From NCBI GenBank assembly GCA_034359265.1, contig CP136891.1, positions 7,888,501 to 7,952,500 of the forward strand: a stretch of 64,000 nucleotides of DNA, written 5' to 3'. This stretch comes from Canna indica (Eukaryota > Streptophyta > Magnoliopsida > Zingiberales > Cannaceae). Made by a program: the position numbers and the translations under genes. This document shows, piece after piece, positions 12,701 through 30,209 of this stretch. How positions within the stretch are numbered: position 1 is the first letter of the stretch; every line of letters begins with the position of its first letter. The notes under the pieces were generated by a model that worked only from the letters and a program-made list of their open reading frames with translations, was not told the origin of the DNA and did no database searches.

Positions 12701-15450
12701 TGATCAGAAGACATTAAAGGATATTTGCTATCAAACAAGAAATGGACTGAACTGTATAGTAACTTATATTTAACAAGCATATAAGAGAAAAATAGCACTA
12801 AAGATTAGCATCTTAAGATAGGACCAGTGGTGAGAATAAAAAAGTACCTGGTGCTCAAAAAATGGATAGTCCAAGTAAACATTAAACCGTTGAGAAAATT
12901 TCACATCAGTTTCGACCCATTTTACTGAATATGTCATGTCTAAGCTTTTATCAGCTTCCAAGAGCTTAGGAGATTCTTGTGTAATATTGACATGAATAAT
13001 CTGCATCCAATAAACAATTAAAATGTTGTGAGTTGTGACGACAATTTAATTGAGATTCTGAACAATAAACAAATGGCCTACCTGATGTTTGTTGTACTGC
13101 ACAGCTATACTCTTGTGCGTGAAAAGATAGTGCCTATTTTCATTGTTCTTATCAGTCTCCCCAATGAAACCTGAACATTAGCATTATAAGTTACGCAACA
13201 GAAAAGACTGGATACATAATTCTACTTTCTAGAAGAATGTGATGGATACATACCCCATAGAGGCAAGTCATCTGGAGGCACCATGTTGAGATAAAGCAGA
13301 GAGAAAAAATAAAAAGCAAAGTCAATACCAGAGCAAATGCAAGAACTAAGAAAATTAGACTGATCAACTACATATAAAAAGTTAGAAACACACCAATGAA
13401 GAACTCAAACCAATAGGAGCTCTCTACTGCATCGTTGAATTGTTTTACCTTAGCAGCATCAAGATTGAGGGTACAAATGGAAGCCCTGTCCTCATTTTCT
13501 AAAAGAAACAAAATCAAACAAACTTGAAGTTACTAAATCAACGTCTCATCATATGCTATTCTCCAAGTACATTCAAAATAAAGAGAATAATCATAAGAAT
13601 ATCCACATACTTCGAAACTTTATGTCAATCTGGCTATCAATAAGTTGATTACCGCCTAGAACCTCCCCAAGCCCACCCCACTTATGGGCAGCATTCCCTG
13701 GTAACTGGCAAAATGGAAGGCTATAGTAGTTGTATGTCTCTTGAGGATTATTGTATGGCCCAACCTTGTTTACCCACAGAATAACACGGTCCTCAGGTTG
13801 GTACTGCAGAAAAGCCCATAACAAGATCAGATTATGTGTAAAGGCTTACTATATTAGACAACAGAATACTAAAACAAGGAAAGCCATTCTAAATTCCACC
13901 AGAAGTATATCTGCAATTGTTTTATTTAGCAACGACCTGATTGTGGCCTGACTGAGTTTAGATATTAGAAAAGGATATTAGTTCCAGTGAGTCACTGACA
14001 AATTTGTATGATGCAAGAATGATAACGAGGTCATATTAGAATTGTATACACAGCCAAAGGTGACTCGTGGAGATCATTTATGAAATGAAAAATTTGTGTA
14101 CATATTATAAAGAGTACAGCAAATATGTTGTGCCAAGAAGCACAATTAGTGGTTGAGCATGACAAGGGTACTACATATACTTGGTGAAGTTCTAGGACAG
14201 AAGAATATTTTGTGCTAGGTACTTCCTCAGTGAACTTTTTGCAAAATGCTAGCTCCATGGATGGTGACTGGGCGAGAACAACTAAGCAAGACAACATTTA
14301 ATTCCACGTTGACATTTGTAACAAGCATGCTGGGAATACTGCATATAAATGGCAATGTTCTATCAAAAATAAGAAAAGCTAGATAGACCTATCTAGACAT
14401 AGATTTACGATAACAAAATGGAGATAAACTAAACAAAACTTTCCACATGAACTAAGCACCAATAAATGGAAAGAAACCCTCAACCAGCACCACTTGATCT
14501 ATCGTTTGCACCACCAGTTAAGCACTAGAATTATACACTATTCAAACAACGACGAATATGTTTATGCAATGCACAGTGCCTACCTCTTTATGCTGATATA
14601 ATTCACTTGATCCTTGTAACCATATTCGATCCAACTAATTTCAGGGGTGGTGCCCAAGTAGGCATGGTAAAGGTATCTAATGCTTAAGAGAAGAAAATTG
14701 GATTCTTTCTGAGCTCATACCAAATGGGATAATGAGAGCCATTAGGTTCTCTAGAATATAATATAATCCTCATGCGGCTTAAAGCGCTCAAGTATCTTTC
14801 TCGCAGTGGTAGTCTACATAGGTGACAAATGGATTTTTTTTTTCTTTTGAAATACAGGTGTAAATTGTCCGCATCTGTCATTTTTTTCAACGACCACAAT
14901 ACATTGAAGTTGATCTCTTCAAAAGCTTCGTCCCATAACTTATAGATGTTCCCTCTAGTAGCCAAACAAAATAGAATGAAGAGGCCAACTAGATCCTCTC
15001 AAAGAGTAACACTTTACATAAATCCAAGATCTACAAAATGGAAAATAGCAGAGGCAAGCCCAGATGCAAGAGAGACTACACCACAGCCATCATCTCAAAA
15101 ACAAGGGATAAAGTTTCAAAACTGGACACTGACACAAATCGTACATAATTTGAGGCTTAACAAGCAGATCAGTCCATCCGCGTCAGTCAGAAAGAACACC
15201 AACCATTAACTAAAGCATGAAGCATGTAACGGATCAAGCTAAACCCCCAAAACCCCATAAAGCTACTGGACGGGCGCATTGAAGTTGTCAAAAAATTCAA
15301 ATCCTGCACTTTGGGTCACTAAATCTAGGGTTACAGAACGATCAGGAGGGGTGTGCGGACCTTGTGGTCGTAGTCCGAAGCGGACGCCGGCGATGCGGTG
15401 GCGACGAGGAGGAGGAGGAGGGGAGCGAGAAATCGGGCGATGGCGTGCAT
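9713..15450 (-). CDS. TMN1: transmembrane nine superfamily (EMP70) protein, TMN1-like
   Basis: Twelve exons: 15450-15361, 13803-13611, 13498-13394, 13271-13254, 13170-13082, 13000-12848, 12595-12461, 12285-12119, 10955-10861, 10750-10377, 10125-9852 and 9780-9713. They give 586 aa, all in phase with GT-AG sites. A cleavable signal peptide ([20 protein letters not shown]) is followed by the lumenal EMP70 region ([20 protein letters not shown]) and nine hydrophobic spans from about residue 215 on. The C-terminus NIKCD carries the KXD/E motif known to hold EMP70 proteins in the Golgi. The protein is a Golgi/endosome membrane protein involved in sorting of membrane cargo. Exon 4 is only 18 nt long. 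The start is the ATG at 15450, because the upstream in-frame ATG would precede the signal peptide with charged residues. As recalled, sequence and length match Arabidopsis TMN1 (At1g10950) closely. Confidence 0.96.
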
Positions 15451-16645
15451 TTCGGCGGCCAGATCTACAGCAGAATCAGAGCTCGAGAAGGTCTTTCCGC
15501 TCTCCCGCTCACACTCTCTCTCCCTCGGCACACGGAAAGGAGGAGGAGAAAGAGAGGGAGAGCGAGATCGACCTCTCTATGCTTCTTCGTGGGTAAATTT
15601 TTAATTTGGAGGAGTGTCAACGACAAATACATTTCTCCTACATTCTTCCGTAGTGCCCCAATAGCTTACCTGTCTTATTATTGGCAGAGATGGCGGTTCC
15701 ACATGTACCTTCAGATTCCAATTATAGTGACGAGTGTGGTTTCTTAGTATTAGAGTAATTGAAGCTTACGTGAGGTCAAAGTCGTCGATACCGAAGTTTT
15801 TCTTCGGCCGACCGGCCCGACCGCTGTTATCTTTTAACGTCGATGTAATGTTTTTGAAGATTTCGTTAGCGAGATTTCATTCCTAGTTTTAATGCCATAT
15901 ATGTGAAATTTAAGAATACGGGTATTGATAGATTGGATTAACCGAAACGTTCAATTTGTAGTATAGTTAGGTAAGGTTTTCTTTAAAATGATTTTGCTCG
16001 ACTCGATTTGAAAAGTTGCAAATTTTATTTTACTTCGAATTTGCCAATTGCAAATTGAATCAAACAACAAAAAATCTTTTCCATTTCGAAGCACTAAGAT
16101 TAAACTAAGGTTCCAATTTATGAACTGCTTCTTGAATTCAATTCCCTTCAGATTTCCCAATTGACCTTTTTCTGTATGTAATTCATACAAACTAAATCAA
16201 ACTGAAAAATCCCAATTCCGTTATTTTTGAAAAGAAACATATCAATATTCTAAATTTTATCCTTCGATCGCCTCCATAGATTTCATAAGATTGAAGGCTA
16301 AAGCAACACAACACCAACAACACCATCGAGATCCATGAAAGGATAAGATTAAAGGCAAGGTTGTTCAAACTTCTTTTCCAGGTTTATCAACTGGACATTT
16401 GTGTGCTATTAAGCTAAAAATCGAGGTACACAAAACCAAGTCTGAGTACCAAGGCATGTCACAAGTTAAACACCTTATTAACTTCATCATAACAAGAGAG
16501 GACAGTAATAAGTTGCTCGTCACTTAGTTATTAACATGAAAGGAAATGAGTGCTGAAAATTCTGGTAGCTTAAAAAGGCTAAGAATGGGATGAAGCAACT
16601 CTTGGAACGCATAAACGATGAAGATAATTCATCCAGACAGCAGCA
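15451..16645. other. intergenic: TMN1 promoter and QCR8 3' flank
   Basis: The first 150 bases hold a CT/GA-rich leader of the TMN1-like gene. The rest is AT-rich, and the end should contain the QCR8 3' UTR. No further coding exon was seen. Confidence 0.5.
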
Positions 16646-19129
16646 TCAGTACCTGTGCGCCAACTTCTCCTTCTCTTGGTAATACTGAACATATCTGCAG
16701 CAAGACATGCGACATCACATCAGTAGTATATACCCATGGAAGACACCTCCCACCAATTACCCTTTCTTTCTATTTGCACATAGAAAACAAATTCATTGAA
16801 AATGGAAAATATTGTTTGAAACAAGTAAACCGATAAAAAGGACAGTGTATAAATACGACGAGTAGTACATCTTCATTTACAATACATTTGGTTGAATATT
16901 CAGTTTTCCAATTTTTCATTGACGAGTTGAGGCAACTTGGAAGAGATAGTTCAAAATAAAATTTTAAATTACATGAAAGATATCTTAAGGAACCTTTCAC
17001 ATGATCCTATGTTTGTTTGCAAGCAAAGCAGTCTCCAGTCATCATTCATGCAGGATAAAGGTGGCAATGGGCCGGGTCCGCCCATGGGCGGCACAGACCA
17101 AGCCCGAAAATTTTTGGGCCAGGTAAAGCTAAGCACGCCCGTGACCAAGGGACAGGCTTGGGCATGTGAGCCGTGCTCGGCACGGCCCATGTCCGTGTCG
17201 TGCTGAGCACAGCACGCGTGCCATGCAGCGCTTGAGGCGCCAGGCCAGTCCTGGGCGCAGGCTAGCCTGGCCTTGGCCCGGCTTGAGCCCGAAGGGGCAC
17301 GCCTAGTGCTGGGTTGGGCCGCCCCTACAGAAATCCGGGTCATGCCTGGCACGGCCCATTGCCATCTTTAATGCAGTGGCAGGCATCTAATATGAAATGT
17401 TAATATCATAGTTAAGCATGTGTCTATCTTATTAACTTCAAATTGCTATGTGGTCATCTTGAAAAAAAAAACTATCTTCTGATCTGATATTTGAAGATAT
17501 GCGGACATCACAAAATCCAAAAATGTGCAGCAAATACCAAACAGTTCTCTTTCTTATTAATAAGGCCTATGAAGCATGAATACATACCGCCACAGACACC
17601 AGCTCTCTAAGAAAAGCAAGGCAAAACATGTCATGGACACAACCAATAATATGCATCTAATGAGAATTGCTAATAATTATATATATGAAGATGTACAAAA
17701 TCAAATTATACAAGAAAAATGGTTAACAATAATTTATGTCAAACATTATAAAAAGGGGTCAACAATAATATACCAAAAAGATTCGTACTGAAAATAGGGA
17801 ATGTTAAAAATCCAAAATACATCGTATACACTTGACGTTTGACATGTTTAGAAGCTTTATAAGATGATAGAGGTGTCCTCCAATCGTAGGATGGATGAAA
17901 TGCAAGTGGATGATGCATGGAACCAAATATGTTTTGAAATATCCAAGCTGTCATGCAAAGTATCCAATATTTCTGCATAATGGACTCTGGCATAAATACA
18001 ACTAGTAAGTTTGATTTTGCAATCAAAGCTCAAAATAAACTGACAGGCTTAAGTATTGTGGCCTAAAAATGCTAAAGCCTCAGTTATAATAGTTGGCCTA
18101 TAGCCCTCCCACTTCCTCTGTGCAAGTAAACCAGGTTGTTGTAATCTCCTTATTGAAAACATGATATCCTCACCAAAGCCAAAATCTAAATCATAACTTA
18201 GAATCAACCAAGTAGGTAGCATATGAGCATATCTTAGTACTCAAAAGTGCAAACAACGTGAACATTTATATAACACTAGGTCAATCCAGTCACTTGAACC
18301 ATGAAAATCATTGTTGCTTTAAGATGTCATTACACATACACTTTGAGAAAAGGCTGACACATGTATGCAGATAATCAGACAATATCAAACAATTGGATTA
18401 GATGCAAAATGTCAAGACCGCAATCTATTTCTGACCACAATGAAGTTTTCTGAGATTATCTACTCCTAGCTCTCACAACTTATAATATAAAAATGCGTGT
18501 TCCTTCTGACTATGATAGTACTTCAAATAAATTAACAGAAACAAGAGGAACTGAGTCCCTGCATTTCTCATGATCTGGGTGATCCATTTTAGGCAAAAAA
18601 AGTCAACTCTCAGATGTCCTGATGGATATCTCTCAAGTACTTTTCCATCTCCTCATAAATTTATGAGATGAAAGGTATGATAAGGTTCTCAGTGCAATCA
18701 TAACATCAATAACAACACTCTGCATCAGGGCATCTATGTTTTATCGTTTGCAATCAAAGGTTGCTTTTATTTCCTGATCCATCAAAATACTTAGCTGATT
18801 CTTTCAATTCTCCCAACCGATTGTTCGAATAATACGATAAAGAAACGCCGAAACCACATCCACATGTAAGCATATTTCAATCAAAAACAAAATTCATTTT
18901 TTCCTATGATCGATTCAAGAAAACAGCGGGGAAATTGAAATAAGGGAGATATTCAGTACGAGTAGGTTCCGACGAGAGGGGTGAGCAAAAGGGTAGCGCT
19001 GAGCCAGTTGTCGGAGACCTTGTGGTGGATCTTACCGACAAGATCCTTCCACAGCCCCGGCATCACCTTTTGCTGGTAGGGAGAGAGTGCGTAGATCACT
19101 GCCTTCATCCGCACCGGCGTCTTCGCCAT
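16646..19129 (-). CDS. QCR8: cytochrome b-c1 complex subunit 8 (QCR8)
   Basis: Two exons, 19129-18960 and 16694-16646, separated by a 2265-bp intron, give 72 aa. Key stretches are RMKAVIYALSPYQQKVMPGL, KIHHKVSDNWLSATLLLTP and, across the junction, GTYSYVQYYQEKEKLAHRY. This matches the plant 8-kDa subunit of complex III, a one-span inner mitochondrial membrane protein that contacts cytochrome b. The second exon is only 49 nt and codes the C-terminal tail, so it is easily missed. The codon for Ser in TYS is split across the intron. The intron contains a hAT-like insertion at 17056-17370. Confidence 0.93.
17056..17370. mobile_element. hAT-type MITE in QCR8 intron
   Basis: Terminal inverted repeats begin TAAAGGTGGCAATGGGCC on the left and, read inward from the right, TAAAGATGGCAATGGGCC. 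The 8 bp outside are ATGCAGGA on the left and ATGCAGTG on the right, an imperfect 8-bp duplication as expected for hAT. The 315-bp interior is GC-rich (GGGCCGGGT, CGTGCTCGGCACGGCC) against an AT-rich intron and codes for nothing. The element at 51.5-52.1 kb has related ends. Confidence 0.8.
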
Positions 19130-20327
19130 CTCTCTTTCTCCGCCCCGATCGAATCCCTTCTTCCTCTATCGAGATCTCGCCTGCTCGAAGACCTGGCCGC
19201 CCTTTTTCTCCTCTGCTCATTTGGTCGGAGGGTTTTCTACTTATCATGTAGGGCATACGGCCCGGTCGGGTTAATTTGGTTGACCCAAAAGCATCCGGTT
19301 TGAACCGGCGGACTGGTCTTTTTATAATCTTCGTCGAGATTATGCAATAGTTACTAAATATAAAGATAACATGAGTGACAAAAAAATCATTATAATTTAT
19401 AACCAAAGAAATAGTATATATAGTACTTAATGACCAAAGAAATCAGTTTTAACCTCTTAAAATTTAATTTTGTTGGATTTTCAAAATCAAACTTAATTAA
19501 TAAATTCAATTCAGCTAGCCTATGATCGAATTTAATTGATGTGATTTTATTTTGTTATTTGATAGTTGATTTCCATCAAAACGGAATAACTTTAATAGAA
19601 ATTATCGAATCCATGATTGCTGAAATTCTCATATGCAGAATCTAAAATTCATAATAGTCATTTTGGTCCATGTTTCCATATTTGATAGTTGATTTTATTT
19701 TTTGATCTACTCCAGCACGAGGGATTGGATTAAAATTACGTTTTAGGATTTAAGTTCGTTTGAGAGATAAATTTTAATCGAGTTAACTTAGTTTAGGGGT
19801 TAGATTGTGGACTGGACTAGCACTTTGTGCATGATTGAATTAGGCTCAATTACGCACATATATTATGAACTAGACTTGAGTCAACCTATTACAATCTAGC
19901 TCGGGAGTTCCAATCGATTATACAAGGACACCTACATCCTTCATTAATTATTAGAAATTCGACAGTAATGAGTCTGATATCTCTAGGATAAACCTCGACT
20001 ATTTCAGAGCATATCCTTGTGAGATTCAATGAGATATCATCGCTAAAGACATCCTCAACTCATCGTAAGATTCAATGAGACATCATCGCTAGTGACGGAT
20101 CAGGAGACGCGTAAGCCCACGTCAATTCCAACTTTAGACAAGATTATTTGTACTAAGTATGGTCAAATTGGATTGTTCTAACATCAATTGAATTCAAACA
20201 AATGGAACTAAGCTTAGTTGTATCAAACTTAGTTCGGTCACTTTGAGTTGGATCGAGTTAATCTAATGTCAAATTTGAGTTAGTACTAAACTAGGAAGAT
20301 ATGAAAGAAACAACATTAATATTAAGA
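19130..20327. other. intergenic with a dispersed repeat copy
   Basis: The QCR8 promoter lies just above 19130. At 19905-20135 is a second copy of the repeat seen at 5180-5575 (ACATCCTTCATTAATTATTAG, then TAATGAGTCTGATATC and AGGATAAACCTCGACTA). No gene was seen. Confidence 0.5.
19905..20135. repeat. dispersed repeat, possible LTR remnant, copy 2
   Basis: It shares ordered blocks with 5180-5575, ending in a GAGACGCG stretch. A 25-30 bp block (GATTCAATGAGA.ATCATCGCTA) occurs twice inside it. The class is not resolved. Confidence 0.45.
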
Positions 20328-22003
20328 TAATTATCTAAATATATTTTAAATTTTGAACTTCATCTTAAATTTATTCAAATTTTTTATTTTAAAAAATTAT
20401 ATATTAAACTATTGGATTTATATAATTATATTCATTCGTTAAAATTTAGTAATCTGCCCTGTTAACTATGTGACGTGGTGTTGCACGAATGGATTAAAAA
20501 AAATATTTTTTTTCAAACCTGATTTAAAAAATGATTGTTTTTTAAAACCTTATTAAAAAAATTATTTTTTTCACACCCTTCGCCGCCTCATCCAGTATTG
20601 AGAACGCAGCTTCTATGAAAAAAATTACTTTACGATTCGTGCTTCATCGTCGGAGCCCGGCTCCATAGAGATTTTACCTGGAGCCGGGCTATGGTTTTTT
20701 TCCAGGATTGATGCGTCGCCCACCGCTCCCTCAGGTTGGAGTGCATCCCCACACCCAACCCTCGTTCGCTCCCTCGTCGCAGTCGTCGACCTTGGCTGCT
20801 CCACCGGCACCAACACGCTCTTCTTCGTGGACGTCATCGTCAAATACGTCGCTCAGATGTACGAGGAGCTCGATCATGACCTGCCGGAGTTCCTCGTCTT
20901 CTTCTCTGACCTCCCCAGCAACGACTTCAATGTCCTCTTCCAGCTCCTCCCGCCGCCGCCGAGCAGCAAATGCCTCGAAGGGCAGCGGCGCTACTTCGCC
21001 TCCGGCGTGTCGGGTTCGTTCTACAGCCGGCTTTTCCCCTCGAGATCCGTCAACGTGTTCAACTCCTCCTTGCACTGGCTCCCTCAAGTACGTATCGAGT
21101 CATCATTTCATCTGCCTCGTCTTTTAAGTTTTAAGCTCGTGTTGATCGTCTCGTTCATGGCGAACGCGTAATTAAACCGGCCGAACCTCGTCTTCATCGG
21201 CCGGACCAACAAGGCGTCGGCATCTTCTTCGGCACCCACTTCAAAGATGTCTGGAACGACCTTGTGCAAGAGGTGAGCATCTATCCAAACACTTACCACG
21301 TGTGCGTCATTAAACCACGGTTGAACACTTAGCGTGCACACACGCATTAATTGACACACTGCAGGGTCTACTGGAGAGCGAGACAGCTTCAACGTCCCCA
21401 TGTATGTCGCCTCTCTTGAAGAAGTCCGGGAGGTGGTCGAGGCCGAGGGCTCGTTCGCCATTAACGGGCTGCAGGTTGTCGACAGGGGCAGCCCGCTGGT
21501 GATGAGCAACTCGGAGGACGCGGACGAGATGGGGTGGGCGCTCGTCAACGGCTGAGGGGCAGTGGCGGTGGCAGCGCTGGTGAGGATCCTGGCGAGGAAG
21601 GGAACGAGACTTCTATGGAGCCCGGCTCCATAGGATTTGCGCCGGGCTCCAATGACTCAGCACAGATAGCAAAGCAACAAAAAGTTGCTTTGCGATTCGT
21701 GCTGAATCATAGGAGCTCGGCTCCATAATAGTTATTTCCCGAAGAAGGCGTCAGGGAGAGCGGCGGCACACGTGTACAAAAATAAGATTTTAAAAAATTA
21801 ATTTTTTAATCAAGTTTGAAAAAAGTGTTTTTTTAATTCATCAATACAAGCCGCGTCACACGATTAACGAGATAAATAATAAAATTTTAACAAAAAGATA
21901 CTATTGATACAAAATCTAATAATTTATGTTATAATTGGCGAAATAAAAATTTTGAATAAATTTAAAATAAAATTAAAGTTTGAGATATATTTAGATAATT
22001 ATT
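20328..22003. mobile_element. Pack-MULE-like element carrying a methyltransferase fragment
   Basis: Long diverged inverted repeats of about 250 bp bound this segment. The left arm starts TAATTATCTAAATATA. The right arm ends TATATTTAGATAATTA. Both arms continue with the same order of blocks (TTAAATTTATTCAAA, GTTAAAATTT, GTGACG followed by a T-rich stretch). TATTAAGA lies directly outside both ends (20320-20327 and 22004-22011), a candidate target duplication. Long arms plus an 8-9 bp duplication indicate a Mutator-like element. Its interior is GC-rich and holds a broken SABATH gene fragment. No transposase is present. Confidence 0.65.
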
Positions 22004-22458
22004 TATTAAGAATAATTTGAAAAAAAAAGGGAAAATAGCTTATTAGAATTTTTTAGATAGTTAAATTTTTTATGCTATTGTTCATTTGGTTAAAATAATT
22101 TTTATCAGTAACTTTGGTAAAAAACATTCAATTTTTTTAAAAAAATGTTCGAATACTTTGACTTTAATACAAAAAAAAATACACGGATAAAACCATTGCT
22201 TGAGGAAAAAACTGCTGTGGAGTCGGGCTCCATAGAAGTTCTATGGAGCCCTTCGTAAAAGTGAACCTAGATTTTTTAATATTGAACCTAAGATCATTAA
22301 TATTGAATTTGAAGTGAAAATACTAGATTCACTCGTTTATAACATAGGTTCATTCTTACTTTTGATTCAATATAAATTATACTATGTTCAATATTAGTAA
22401 ATCTAAGTTCACTCGTAGAATGAACTTCATACAAATTTTTATGGAGCTCAGCTCCATA
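20652..22458. repeat. recurrent GGAGCCCGGCTCC hairpin motif
   Basis: Short palindromes of the form GGAGC-CGG-GCTCCATAG occur at 20652-20668, 20680-20694, 21613-21633, 21711-21727, 22216-22234 and 22441-22458. The stretch TTGCTTTGCGATTCGTGCT at 21685-21703 also has a near copy at 20625-20644, so part of the array is directly repeated. The last two copies lie outside the MULE borders I propose. Confidence 0.6.
20764..21603 (+). pseudogene. SABATH carboxyl methyltransferase fragment, broken
   Basis: Residues typical of the SAM-binding start of SABATH enzymes are visible: VVDLGCSTGTNTLFFVDVI, then FLVFFSDLPSNDFN and VFNSSLHWLPQ, ending at a GTACGT donor (21087). After a gap, FFGTHFKDVWNDLVQE (about 21224-21271) and, past another intron-like gap, SFNVPMYVASLEEVREVV and SFAINGLQVVDRGSPLV follow. 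The middle of the enzyme, including most substrate-pocket residues, is missing. Frame changes occur near 21220 and 21380, and an in-frame stop lies at 21553-21555. Retained introns show that genomic DNA was captured, not a cDNA. The substrate class (salicylate, jasmonate, IAA or other) cannot be told. Confidence 0.8.
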
Positions 22459-23109
22459 AAAATTTTATTCATTGCGGATGCTCTTGTTTTAGACTAGCAG
22501 CTGTGATTTCTTCCAGAGCAATTTTTTTGTGATTTCCTCATTTTTAACAGTCATTATATCATATTAAATTATTTACCACTCTGGTTTTGGCTTTTTTGTT
22601 CTTTTTTAAAAACGCTTAAAATCAATATTCTTCTTCCTTTATTGAAAAAGACGATTCCAATGTCTTCCTTGGAACCAGACAGAATGAGCAGAATATTTAA
22701 TGGAGCCTGATAAAGAACCTTGCATTACCTGCTTACTACAGGTAAAGCAACAAGCGAGCTTGCAAAAGATCGTCATTCCTGGCTGTAAAATGCATGAACG
22801 AAATATGATGATCAATCATGCATCACCTGCCCATCAACATCCATCAATAAAAGCAATAGCGTTCAAACATGGAGACAAGGATTTGTGCACCATTTCCATT
22901 CTCTTTTTATCACTAGATCGTTGAATCAATACCTCCTACGAATCACACCAAAAAGAAAATATAACTGAGATGTAGAATGGGTCCAACTACTGTGACAAAA
23001 GCTACTTGCCTAACTTGGAGACTCTCTAACACTACAAAATTACAGCTAAACAGAAACTAAATTTATTGTGAACCACATTATTCGAGAAAATGGATAAACA
23101 GTGTGTATT
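22012..23109. other. intergenic, repeat-rich
   Basis: AT-rich DNA with a possible truncated MITE at about 22206-22490. The right end read inward is GAGCATCCGCAATG, a common plant DNA-transposon terminus. Alternating GTTCA/TGAAC stretches lie inside and a hairpin lies at each side. No matching left terminus was found. From about 22900 the DNA should include the CBL 3' UTR. Confidence 0.4.
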
Positions 23110-28420
<5,311 letters not shown>

Positions 28421-30209
28421 GGAATCCTCCGGCGTCCCCTTCCCTGCTCCTAGTTAGGGTTTTTCCGCAGGGAGAAGGGGGTGGCAGAGTGATGGTGTTG
28501 CGGGATCAACAACCATCGTTAAATAAATCCAACGCAAATTTGTGATAATTGTGTGGATTTATATAATAATTCTAGTGAGGTGGTTTACAGAAGAAGTTGA
28601 AGAAGTAAATACCTGGAAAAATTGCCGACCGTGTAAATAAAATACCACCAACATAAATTGCATCCTAATCCATGATTTTATTTCTTCAAATCAGTATTTT
28701 TATCTGATTATATCTCATATTTTAAATAAAAAAACTATTTAAATAATTCATATATTAACCATATAACAATCTTTGTGAATCACACTCGATCTTTGTAGAA
28801 GCAGGAGTGTATACGGATACTGGGTGGACTTCAAACTGATTGGAATCTAGCCGGAATAGATTCTTAATAGATTCAAATTAAATTTGAATAGAGTCCAAAA
28901 TAAAAATTAAGAAATTAATTAAAATATATTTCGATTCCGAGTTCAACACCTCGAATATCCAGAATCAAAAACAAAATTGGTACCCTGAATCTATATCATG
29001 TAACATGTAAATGAATAAATTTCAATAGGGTACTCGAAACTTATAAATGAATAACTTTTAATAGGATATTCGAAATCTGTACTACATCACCATTTCTTGG
29101 CCGGGTTTAGTTTTAGGGCCTAATAGGGTAAGATCCAGCTCCAAAATTTAAAAATTGATCTTATATATGATATGATTCGAATATCATAAAAAATACAAAA
29201 TACTCAGACCACTCATCCCTATGCATAAGAATTTATCCAATACATCATATTTGACTATTAAATAATTATTTTAAAAAAAAATATATAACACAAGAATATA
29301 CGCACATAAAGTATTATACGTGCATAAACGTAAAAATAGACGTATAAAATATTATAATGCTATCAATAAAAGTAGTTACTAGATTCAACGAAAATATAAG
29401 TAACAACCATCTACAGCATTTCATTGATTAACCATGATTTTTGTTATTTTTTAAGCCCACCTCTCACTCTCGTTTATAATAGAATTAATTGATTGAAAAA
29501 TGGTACTCTAATCACAATTTAATTTTAACTTGAACTGAAATTTTTAACGGATGTTGTAAGAGGTTGGTAATAATTTCACCATTGTGTTTTTTTGTAATCA
29601 AATTAATCAATTGATAGAGTCAATTAATTTAATTTTTCCTGTCACGAGGCCTAGAGATTCAATTTTCTTATGCTTGTTGTGAACAATATATTGAATTATT
29701 TAAATACAATTTACTTATCAAAAAGGGTAAATGCAAATCATACAAATATCCCAAGTTTTAAAAAAAAGGGTAAATGCAAATCATAGTTACAATATCCCAA
29801 GTATCATACAAATGAATAAAAAGCTATAAAGTTATGCTTTTATAATATATTCTCCTCTACAATTTTACACTGTGAAAATACGGTCAAATTAACTCATCGA
29901 TTGTTTCAAAACACGTTAGTAAATAATAAATAAAAACTATTAAAATTAAATTTTTTAACATAATCGTTATAATCAAGTGCACATACTCCACAAGTGACGT
30001 ACCCTAGACCACAAAACACGTTAGGCCAAAAAAAGCATTGCCTAGGCTCTTAAAAATTATAAACCTTATGGTACTTAGGCTGAATATTATATTTATTTTG
30101 ATTTTGATTTAATATATTAGATCAATTTTAATTTAATAAACTTTACGGATATTTGTATGTATATTTTCATACTCTTCTTTGACATAATTTTTGATAAGTT
30201 TATTAAATA
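28421..30209. other. AT-rich intergenic DNA
   Basis: CBL leader and promoter at the start, then AT-rich DNA without a recognisable exon. A short tandem duplication (GGGTAAATGCAAATCATA) occurs at 29724 and 29768. Confidence 0.5.

Noticed and set aside
15279..15747. Plus-strand frames over the TMN1 first exon and leader
   Set aside because: Antisense of exon 1 and of a CT-rich leader. They are low complexity and have no conserved motif.
16969..17352. 127-codon minus-strand frame in the QCR8 intron
   Set aside because: It lies within the GC-rich hAT-like insertion and is low-complexity Ala/Arg/Gly/Pro sequence.
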